11,449 nucleotides of DNA, taken from NCBI GenBank assembly GCA_023443765.1, contig JAEZTA010000066.1:1-11449 (forward strand), read 5' to 3'. This document shows positions 1 to 5,179 of the stretch, piece after piece. The DNA is from Bacteroidota bacterium (GTDB lineage Bacteria; Bacteroidota; Bacteroidia; Bacteroidales; Rikenellaceae). Position 1 is the first letter of the stretch. Each line of letters begins with the position of its first letter. A program made the translations under genes and the position numbers. The notes below the pieces were generated by a model, which saw only the letters and a list, made by a program, of their open reading frames with translations, was not told the origin of the DNA and searched no databases.

Positions 1-524
1 CCGTCGGTCGAATGGTAGACCTCCGGGTGAAACTGGATGCCCCACGTCTGCTCGCCTTCAATGTGGAAAGCGGCGACACGCACGTCCTCCGTGCTGGCAA
101 TCAGTTTATAGGTTTCGGGAACGCGCGTAATGGTGTCGCCGTGCGACATCCACACCTGCGTCCGGGCAGGAAGCCCCTGCATCAGCGCATCCGACGAATC
201 GCCCACGGAGAGCATCGCACGACCGTATTCACGGCTGGGCGCAGGCTGCACCTCGCCGCCGAAAGCCGAGGCGAGGAACTGGGCGCCGTAGCAGACGCCG
301 AGCAGCGGCAGTTTGCCCTTGATGGCCGAGAGATCGGGCGTCGGAGCCTGTGCGTCCCGCACAGAGAAAGGGCTGCCCGAGAGAATCACGCCCCGCACCG
401 ACGCGTCTATCGCCGGGATTTTGTTGAAGGGGTGGATTTCGCAATAGACATTCAACTCGCGCACACGCCGCGCAATGAGCTGCGTGTACTGCGATCCGAA
501 GTCGAGAATCAGGATTTTTTCCAT
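1..524 (-). CDS. guaA: GMP synthase (glutamine-hydrolysing), N-terminal part, cut by window edge
   Basis: This enzyme converts XMP to GMP with ATP and glutamine, the last step of de novo GMP synthesis in the cytosol. The first 174 residues are present and cover the class I glutamine amidotransferase domain. The start reads MEKILILDFGSQYTQLIARR, typical of GuaA. The nucleophile elbow LLGVCYGAQ puts the catalytic Cys at residue 78, and QFHPEV carries the His166 and Glu168 partners. The C-terminal ATP-pyrophosphatase and dimerisation domains lie beyond the left edge. The start is the ATG at 524, which begins the conserved N-terminus. The gene lies 11 bp behind a small membrane-protein gene and downstream of guaB on the same strand, so it is probably the last of three co-transcribed genes. 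No promoter of its own is visible. Confidence 0.96.
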   Translation of the reverse strand, partial: MEKILILDFGSQYTQLIARRVRELNVYCEIHPFNKIPAIDASVRGVILSGSPFSVRDAQAPTPDLSAIKGKLPLLGVCYGAQFLASAFGGEVQPAPSREYGRAMLSVGDSSDALMQGLPARTQVWMSHGDTITRVPETYKLIASTEDVRVAAFHIEGEQTWGIQFHPEVYHSTD

Positions 525-535
525 CTATTTTGGAT

Positions 536-712
536 TTATTTTTTCTTTTGCAAAGAGCGGTAAGCGACATAGCAGCCTACGACCGCCGTTATCGCAAGCG
601 ACAGGGAAGTGAGCGTCCGGTTGTCCGACAAAAGATAGGTCAGCAGCCCCAGTACGGCGACAATTGCCGCCACCCATTCATACCAGGCCGGTCGGTTCGA
701 GTCCCCCGCCAT
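536..712 (-). CDS. 58-residue two-helix membrane microprotein between guaB and guaA
   Basis: I do not recognise this protein. The ATG at 712 opens 58 codons ending in TAA at 536. The N-terminus is polar (MAGDSNRPAWYEW). Two hydrophobic stretches follow, at about residues 13-29 (VAAIVAVLGLLTYLLS core) and 34-51 (TSLSLAITAVVGCYVA core), separated by a short polar SDNRT turn. The tail is basic (YRSLQKKK). The layout is a helical hairpin, and the lysine tail suggests that both ends face the cytoplasm. It fits its slot closely: 5 bp after the guaB stop and 11 bp before the guaA start, same strand, with no room for a separate promoter. That spacing and the clean membrane-protein composition are the grounds for calling it a gene. 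Its function is unknown, and a link to GMP synthesis would be inference from position only. Confidence 0.8.
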   Translation of the reverse strand: MAGDSNRPAWYEWVAAIVAVLGLLTYLLSDNRTLTSLSLAITAVVGCYVAYRSLQKKK

Positions 713-717
713 CGCAA

Positions 718-2196
718 CTAACGCTCGCTCGAATAGTTAGGCGCCTCGCTCGTGATGGCCACGTCGTGCGGATGGCTCTCGTGCATACCCGAAGCGGTGA
801 TGCGGACGAACCGGGCCTGCTGCAATGACGCAATATCCTTTGCTCCGCAGTAGAACATGCCCGCACGGACACCGCCGATCAACTGGTAGACCGTCTCGGC
901 AAGCAAGCCCTTGAACGGCACGCGTGCGGCGATACCTTCGGGAACAAGTTTGCTGAAGTTGTTCTCGCAGCCCTTCTGGAAATAGCGGTCGGCCGATCCG
1001 GCCTTCATGGCGTCGATCGAACCCATGCCGCGGTAGCTCTTGAATTTACGTCCGTTGTAGATGATCGTCTCGCCCGGAGCCTCCTCCGTACCGGCGAACA
1101 TCGAACCGATCATCACGCAGTCGCCGCCCGCAGCCAGCGCCTTCACCAGGTCGCCCGAGTAGCGAAGTCCGCCGTCAGCAATGATGGGTACGCCCGTTCC
1201 GGCTGCTGCCGAAGCGGCGTCGAAAATAGCCGAAAGCTGGGGAACGCCCACGCCGGCGATGATTCGCGTCGTACAGATCGAACCCGGACCGATGCCGACC
1301 TTCACGCCGTCGGCGCCGTTCTCGATCAGGAACATTGCGGCTCCCGCCGTAGCGACGTTGCCTGCGACCACCTCCAGCGAAGGATAAGCGGCCTTGATCT
1401 CACGGAGTTTGCGGGCGATGGCGATCGAATGGCCATGTGCAGAGTCGAGCACCACGGCATCGACATCCTCGGCAACGAGCGCTTTCACGCGGTCCAGCGC
1501 ATCGGGCGTAATGCCGACGCCGGCGGCCACGCGCAGACGGCCTTTGGCGTCCTTGCAGGCGTTGGGATGGTCCTGAACCTTGGTGATGTCCTTATAAGTA
1601 ATAAGCCCCACCAGATGGCCTGCGTCGTCCACCACGGGGAGCTTTTCGATTTTGCTGTTCAGCAGGATTTCCGAGGCGTGTTCCAACTCGGTCTTCTGGG
1701 TTGTGATCAGGCGGTCGCCGGGAGTCATCACCTCTTCGATGCGGCGCGACATGTCGCGCTGGAAACGCAGGTCGCGGTTGGTGACGATGCCGATGAGGAT
1801 TTTTTCCGAATCCACGACCGGAATGCCTCCGATCCGGTTCTCTTTCATCAGGTTCAGCGCATCGCCGACGGTGTGGTCCTTGGAAATAGTCACCGGATCG
1901 TAGATCATGCCGTTCTCGGCACGTTTCACCTTGCGGACCTGCGCAGCCTGCTCGGCAATAGACATGTTCTTGTGAATCACGCCGATTCCGCCTTCACGAG
2001 CCAGGGCGATCGCCAGCGGCGCTTCGGTAACTGTGTCCATAGCGGCGGACACAATGGGGATGTTGAGCTTGATATTTCGCGAGAAACGGGTCTGGATATT
2101 GACCTCTCGCGGCAACACTTCCGAATAGGCGGGTATAAGCAGCACATCGTCGAAGGTAAGTCCTTCGGGCTGAACCCTTTCATTGATAAAAGACAT
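718..2196 (-). CDS. guaB: Inosine-5'-monophosphate dehydrogenase
   Basis: This enzyme oxidises IMP to XMP with NAD+, the committed step of guanine nucleotide synthesis. The 492 residues match the usual length for bacterial IMPDH. The (beta/alpha)8 barrel is interrupted by a tandem CBS (Bateman) insert at about residues 97-210, which in this family binds purine nucleotides and tunes activity. The catalytic loop GPGSICTTR places the nucleophilic Cys at 308. DGG at 341-343 binds the IMP phosphate, KSYRGMGS (386-393) follows, and the flap dyad Arg404-Tyr405 lies in GSADRYFQ. The start at 2196 gives the family N-terminus (EGLTFDDVLL). It is the first gene of a guaB-microprotein-guaA unit, with a -7 element 26 bp upstream. 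Supply of XMP by GuaB to GuaA makes the operon order functionally sensible. Confidence 0.98.
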   Translation of the reverse strand: MSFINERVQPEGLTFDDVLLIPAYSEVLPREVNIQTRFSRNIKLNIPIVSAAMDTVTEAPLAIALAREGGIGVIHKNMSIAEQAAQVRKVKRAENGMIYDPVTISKDHTVGDALNLMKENRIGGIPVVDSEKILIGIVTNRDLRFQRDMSRRIEEVMTPGDRLITTQKTELEHASEILLNSKIEKLPVVDDAGHLVGLITYKDITKVQDHPNACKDAKGRLRVAAGVGITPDALDRVKALVAEDVDAVVLDSAHGHSIAIARKLREIKAAYPSLEVVAGNVATAGAAMFLIENGADGVKVGIGPGSICTTRIIAGVGVPQLSAIFDAASAAAGTGVPIIADGGLRYSGDLVKALAAGGDCVMIGSMFAGTEEAPGETIIYNGRKFKSYRGMGSIDAMKAGSADRYFQKGCENNFSKLVPEGIAARVPFKGLLAETVYQLIGGVRAGMFYCGAKDIASLQQARFVRITASGMHESHPHDVAITSEAPNYSSER

Positions 2197-2221
2197 AATG
2201 AACGTGGATTTTTGTTGCTCG

Positions 2222-2229
2222 CAAATGTA
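2222..2229 (-). promoter_or_regulatory. guaB promoter -7 element
   Basis: On the minus strand this reads TACATTTG, a perfect match to the Bacteroidetes -7 consensus TAnnTTTG. It predicts transcription start near 2219 and a leader of about 23 nt, too short for a riboswitch. I see no convincing TTTG -33 box at the expected spacing. The leader (GAGCAACAAAAATCC...) is A-rich with no Shine-Dalgarno, as usual in this phylum. Confidence 0.7.
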
Positions 2230-2393
2230 GTGATTATTTTCGAAACGGCCTAATTTCCGGCCCTATCCGTCGATTTTTTTTCAACAAAATGCAAACGAAA
2301 TCCACCGGGCGAACAGCAGACCGGCAAAAACCAGTGAAATCAGCGCAGAAGTTTTTTGATTATCACGGAGCAGGTTTCGTCCGAACGCAGTTC

Positions 2394-2433
2394 GGCCCGG
2401 ACGGGACATACCGAAGTATTTCCCGTCCGGGCC
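2394..2433 (-). terminator. Large nested hairpin downstream of panB
   Basis: This is a perfect 13-bp inverted repeat with arms 2394-2406 and 2421-2433. The 14-nt loop can itself fold: on the minus strand it contains ATAC-TTCG-GTAT, a C(UUCG)G tetraloop on a 4-bp stem separated from the main stem by one A/G mismatch. It begins 43 bp after the panB stop, inside the 280-bp gap before guaB. A smaller 6-bp hairpin (2381-2395, arms CCGAAC/GTTCGG) overlaps it by two bases on its downstream side. There is no T-tract directly after it on either strand, so it may act as a terminator or as a 3'-end stabiliser. The rest of the gap (2230-2393) holds the guaB promoter and nothing else I can support. Confidence 0.6.
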
Positions 2434-2476
2434 GGACAAGTCAGGGCGAAAGATGCCCGTGAGAATCAGAAAACGA

Positions 2477-3292
2477 TCAATACTGCTCTTTCTCGTTGGG
2501 AAAGTCGCAGTCCTTGACATCCTTGACGTACTGCTCCACGGCTCCGGTCATCACCGAATGCAGGTCGGCATAACGGCGCAGGAAGCGCGGCGAAAAGCCT
2601 TTGTTGATACCCAGCATGTCGTGGATCACGAGCACCTGGCCGTCGCAACCGCTACCGGCGCCGATGCCGATCGTCGGCGTGGAAATCTCCTGCGTGACCC
2701 GGGCCGCCAGTTCAGCAGGGATTTTTTCGAGCACGATGCCGAAACATCCCGCATCGCTCAGCAGGCGCGCGTCGCGCAGCAGTTTCTCGGCCTCAGCCTC
2801 CTCCTTGGCGCGAACGGCATAGGTGCCGAACTTGTGGATCGACTGGGGCGTCAGGCCGAGGTGTCCCATGATGGGAATGCCGGCCGAGAGGATGCGCTGT
2901 ACCGATTCGAGGATCTCCTCGCCGCCCTCCATCTTCACGGCGTCGGCCTCGGTCTCCTTCATGATGCGGATGGCCGAGTCGAGCGCCACCTTCGAGTTAC
3001 CCTGGTAGGTTCCGAACGGCAGGTCGACAACGACCAGCGCACGCTCTACGGCACGTACGACCGAACGGGCATGGTAGATCATCATATCGAGGGTGATGGG
3101 CACCGTGGTCTCGTAACCGGCCATCACATTGGCCGCCGAGTCGCCCACGAGGATCACGTCGATACCTGCGGCATCGACGATCTTCGCCATCGAATAATCG
3201 TAAGAGGTAAGCATGGCGATCTTTTCGCCCCGCTGCTTCATTTCCGTAAGGCGGTAAGTCGTTACCGCGCGAACTGTACTTTCAACAGACAT
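2477..3292 (-). CDS. panB: 3-methyl-2-oxobutanoate hydroxymethyltransferase
   Basis: PanB transfers a hydroxymethyl group from 5,10-methylene-THF to alpha-ketoisovalerate, giving ketopantoate, the first committed step to pantothenate and CoA. The 271 residues match the family length. Diagnostic segments are the MLTSYDYSMAKIVD start of the barrel, ILVGDS with metal-ligand Asp51, VVDLPFG with Asp90, VKMEGG with Glu122, MGHLGLTPQS, the likely general base Glu189 (VLEKIP) and the GIGAG loop (209-213). I chose the ATG at 3292. The frame stays open for 49 further codons upstream, but that stretch contains the promoter and a C10/G10 run and is not PanB-like. No other pan gene is in the window. Expression is probably driven by the duplicated promoter described at 3322-3413. 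Confidence 0.97.
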   Translation of the reverse strand: MSVESTVRAVTTYRLTEMKQRGEKIAMLTSYDYSMAKIVDAAGIDVILVGDSAANVMAGYETTVPITLDMMIYHARSVVRAVERALVVVDLPFGTYQGNSKVALDSAIRIMKETEADAVKMEGGEEILESVQRILSAGIPIMGHLGLTPQSIHKFGTYAVRAKEEAEAEKLLRDARLLSDAGCFGIVLEKIPAELAARVTQEISTPTIGIGAGSGCDGQVLVIHDMLGINKGFSPRFLRRYADLHSVMTGAVEQYVKDVKDCDFPNEKEQY

Positions 3293-3321
3293 TACTTCGG
3301 ATTTTAGTTTTTTAATCGGGG

Positions 3322-3353
3322 CAAAGATAGCGCAAGCCGAGCGCAATGGCAAA
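3322..3353 (-). promoter_or_regulatory. panB proximal promoter (TTTG-N20-TATCTTTG)
   Basis: On the minus strand, TTTG at 3353-3350 lies exactly 20 nt upstream of TATCTTTG at 3329-3322, an exact match to the Bacteroidetes -33/-7 pattern and spacing. Start of transcription is predicted near 3319, giving a leader of about 27 nt before the ATG at 3292. The spacer contains two copies of TTGCGCT (3346-3340 and 3335-3329) with an 11-bp period, about one helical turn. That geometry suits a regulator binding one face of the DNA. Confidence 0.8.
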
Positions 3354-3412
3354 TTTATTTGATCACTGCCGAGGCGCCCCCCCCCCAGTAAAGATAGCGC
3401 AAGCCGGGCGCA
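3323..3412. repeat. 23-bp direct repeat pair (3323-3345 and 3390-3412)
   Basis: The two copies differ at one base (plus strand AAGCCGA versus AAGCCGG) and are offset by 67 bp. Each carries the -7 element and most of the spacer of a Bacteroidetes-type promoter reading toward panB. The 44 bp between copies include the proximal -33 box and a C10 run. I have an unverified memory of similar TTGCNCTCGGCTTGCNCTATCTTTGC-like strings upstream of other Bacteroidales genes, so this may be a dispersed promoter repeat. Confidence 0.85.
3377..3386. repeat. C10 (G10 on the minus strand) homopolymer
   Basis: Ten consecutive C on the plus strand. On the transcribed (minus) sense strand this is G10, starting 3 nt after the distal panB -7 box, so it covers the predicted distal +1. 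Tracts of this length are prone to slipped-strand length change and to reiterative initiation by RNA polymerase. The true length may also be uncertain in the assembly. Confidence 0.9.
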
Positions 3413-3420
3413 GAACCGAA
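3389..3420 (-). promoter_or_regulatory. panB distal promoter copy (TTCG-N20-TATCTTTA)
   Basis: This is a second copy of the proximal promoter, 67 bp upstream. TATCTTTA (3396-3389) follows TTCG (3420-3417) after a 20-nt spacer, one base off consensus in each box. Part of the spacer and -7 region is shared with the proximal copy: 3390-3412 matches 3323-3345 at 22 of 23 positions. It may be weaker or vestigial. It lies 28 bp downstream of the end of the methyltransferase gene (stop at 3449). Confidence 0.5.
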
Positions 3421-3448
3421 TCGAGAGCGGAACAAGCAACGAACGCCC

Positions 3449-3985
3449 CTAAATCCCGGCTTTTAGCCGGGCAAAGAAAGTCCATAGAACGACCCCGCCC
3501 GACACCGAAACATTGATCGAATGTTTCACGCCGGCCTGCGGAATCTCGATGGCCCCGTCGCAGAGGTCCACGGCATCCTGCCCTACGCCGTCGACCTCGT
3601 TGCCGAAGACGAGCGCGTATTTCACACCCTGCTCGGCGCGGAATTGGTCGAGCATCACAGCCCCTTCGACCTGCTCCACGGCATAAACCGTATATCCCTC
3701 AGCACGCAGCTGCGCGATGCATTCGACAGTCGAGGCATAATAGCTCCAGGGCACGGTCAGTTCGGCGCCCAGGGCCGTTTTGTGAATGTCGCGGCTGGGC
3801 GGCGTGGCGGTGATGCCGCACAGGGCGATCCGCTCCACGGCAAAGGCGTCGCCCGTGCGGAAAAAAGCCCCGACGTTCTGCGACGAACGAACATTGTCCA
3901 GGACCACTGCGACAGGCATTTTCGCCATCGCGGCGAACTCCGAAGCCGAGGGCCTTCCGAGCTCTTCGTTGGTGATTTTGCGCAT
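3449..3985 (-). CDS. SpoU/TrmH-family RNA 2'-O-methyltransferase
   Basis: This is an S-adenosylmethionine-dependent 2'-O-ribose methyltransferase with the trefoil-knot (SPOUT) fold. All three SpoU motifs are present in 178 residues: motif 1 LDNVRSSQNVGAFFRT (29-44, with the conserved Asn and Arg), motif 2 ALVFGNEVDGV (124-134), and motif 3 IEIPQAGVKHSINVSVSGGV (146-165). There is no extra N-terminal substrate-binding domain, so it resembles minimal single-domain members such as TrmL. Whether it modifies tRNA or rRNA cannot be told from the sequence. The start at 3985 is preceded by a TACTTTTG -7 element. It is divergent from the gene at 4066. A 6-bp GC hairpin (3455-3471) overlaps its last codons and could mark the 3' end. 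Confidence 0.93.
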   Translation of the reverse strand: MRKITNEELGRPSASEFAAMAKMPVAVVLDNVRSSQNVGAFFRTGDAFAVERIALCGITATPPSRDIHKTALGAELTVPWSYYASTVECIAQLRAEGYTVYAVEQVEGAVMLDQFRAEQGVKYALVFGNEVDGVGQDAVDLCDGAIEIPQAGVKHSINVSVSGGVVLWTFFARLKAGI

Positions 3986-4013
3986 AATGTGTCAGAAAGG
4001 ATGATTTCGGGGT

Positions 4014-4021
4014 CAAAAGTA
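4014..4021 (-). promoter_or_regulatory. -7 element of the RNA methyltransferase gene
   Basis: The minus strand reads TACTTTTG, matching TAnnTTTG, 28 bp upstream of the ATG at 3985. No clear -33 box is seen. It forms one arm of an inverted repeat with the plus-strand -7 element at 4044-4051. Confidence 0.65.
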
Positions 4022-4043
4022 AATAAAATTAAAATCTTTTCCT

Positions 4044-4051
4044 TACTTTTG
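4044..4051 (+). promoter_or_regulatory. -7 element of the beta-barrel gene/glnS unit
   Basis: TACTTTTG matches TAnnTTTG and lies 14 bp before the first in-frame ATG (4066) and 23 bp before the second (4075). The predicted start near 4054 leaves 12 or 21 nt of leader. The second ATG gives a more usual leader and a cleaner signal peptide. No clear -33 box. Confidence 0.65.
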
Positions 4052-4065
4052 TCAGCTATATTCCG

Positions 4066-5178
4066 ATGATCCCTATGAAAAAACTCTTACTCTTGCTTGC
4101 CCTTTCCGGAAGCACCCTCGCAGGATACTCCCAGGAGATTCTGTTAGGCACCGATTTCAAAATGTATTTCGACAACAAGGAATTCGGCAGCAATGAATTT
4201 GCCGTTCCTGGCCTGGACATCGAATCGGGCACCGACTTCGCGGCCCGGCTGACACCGCGCCTCGGCATCCGGTGGGACGAGAAAAACACGCTCGTCATCG
4301 CCGCGGACATGATCAAGAATTTCGGATCGGCAGAATCGTCCTATCTTTCGGAGATCAAGCCCGTCTTCTACTACCAGTTCCAGACGCCCAAGGTGACGGC
4401 CGTGGCCGGTATTTTCACCCGCGACATGATGCACGACGACGACTATTCGACGGCATTCTTCTCCGAATCGTACCGCTTCTACCACAACCGCATGAACGGC
4501 GTGCTGGCGCAGTACAACGGCAAACGGAACTCCTATGTCGAGTTCGTCTGCGACTGGGAAGGCATGTATTCCACCCTCTCGCGCGAAAAATTCCGCATCC
4601 TGCTCGCCGGACGCCACTACCTCAATACGTTCTACTACGGATTCAACTACTCGATGTTCCATTTCGCCGGACAGCAGAACGCTCCGCTCGAAAATGTCGT
4701 CGACCTGCAGTTGCTGAACCCCTGCGTCGGTGTGAAATTCAACGCATTTTTCGATTTCGACATCAAAGCCGGAATCCTGCTGACAGCCCAGCGCGACCGC
4801 AGCTTCGGCCATTCATGGGAAACGCCCTGCATGGGAGAGTTCGCCTTCAAAATCAGCCGCTGGGGCTTTTCGCTCGACGAAAGGCTGTATATCGGGGACA
4901 ATATCCACCCTTTCTTCGATGGACATGAACTCGATGACGGCACGCCGCTTCCCTATGGCCGCGAACTCTACCCGGGCGAAAGTTTCTTCCGCACCGACCA
5001 GAAGGTATACAGCCGCACGGCACTCTCCTACCGCCGATCGTTCTTCGACGACACGGTCAGCGTACGCGCGGAGTTCTCCGCCCACCACGACGGTACGGCG
5101 CTGGGAACCCAGCAGATGCTGGTCGTCGGCGTGAAGTTGCTCAAAACCGTTTACAACAGCAAGAATCATAAAAAATAA
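4066..5178 (+). CDS. Secreted protein of unknown function, probable outer-membrane beta-barrel
   Basis: I do not recognise the family. The 370-residue product begins with a Sec signal peptide (MKKLLLLLALSGSTLAGYSQ, with likely cleavage after YSQ). The first ATG adds only MIP, and the second ATG at 4075 may be the real start. The mature part is rich in aromatic residues and in short alternating polar/hydrophobic runs ending in turns (for example around 60-85, 225-245 and 262-276), as in outer-membrane barrels. The C-terminus (VYNSKNHKK) lacks the terminal aromatic residue common in barrel proteins. There is no lipobox. It is 1 bp from glnS on the same strand with no visible promoter between, so it is the promoter-proximal gene of that unit and could matter for glnS expression. 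A porin-like or phospholipase-like barrel is possible but unproven. Confidence 0.85.
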   Translation: MIPMKKLLLLLALSGSTLAGYSQEILLGTDFKMYFDNKEFGSNEFAVPGLDIESGTDFAARLTPRLGIRWDEKNTLVIAADMIKNFGSAESSYLSEIKPVFYYQFQTPKVTAVAGIFTRDMMHDDDYSTAFFSESYRFYHNRMNGVLAQYNGKRNSYVEFVCDWEGMYSTLSREKFRILLAGRHYLNTFYYGFNYSMFHFAGQQNAPLENVVDLQLLNPCVGVKFNAFFDFDIKAGILLTAQRDRSFGHSWETPCMGEFAFKISRWGFSLDERLYIGDNIHPFFDGHELDDGTPLPYGRELYPGESFFRTDQKVYSRTALSYRRSFFDDTVSVRAEFSAHHDGTALGTQQMLVVGVKLLKTVYNSKNHKK

Positions 5179-5179
5179 T

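Noticed and set aside
2197..2240. Possible purine riboswitch upstream of guaB
   Set aside because: The predicted leader is only about 23 nt and contains no conserved riboswitch core.
2247..2281. GGCC..GGCC repeat followed by T8 on the plus strand, upstream of guaB
   Set aside because: The stem is only 4 bp and is separated from the T run by 11 bases, and no plus-strand gene ends here, so it is not a credible terminator.
2281..2409. 42-codon minus-strand frame with a hydrophobic C-terminal stretch (SALISLVFAGLLFARW) after panB
   Set aside because: Its ATG lies inside the loop of the strong hairpin at 2394-2433, it has no promoter, and its first half is just the hairpin arm translated. Chance hydrophobicity is more likely.
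3293..3439. 49-codon N-terminal extension of panB
   Set aside because: The extension would translate through the TATCTTTG promoter and the G10 tract and does not resemble PanB; family length is reached from the ATG at 3292.
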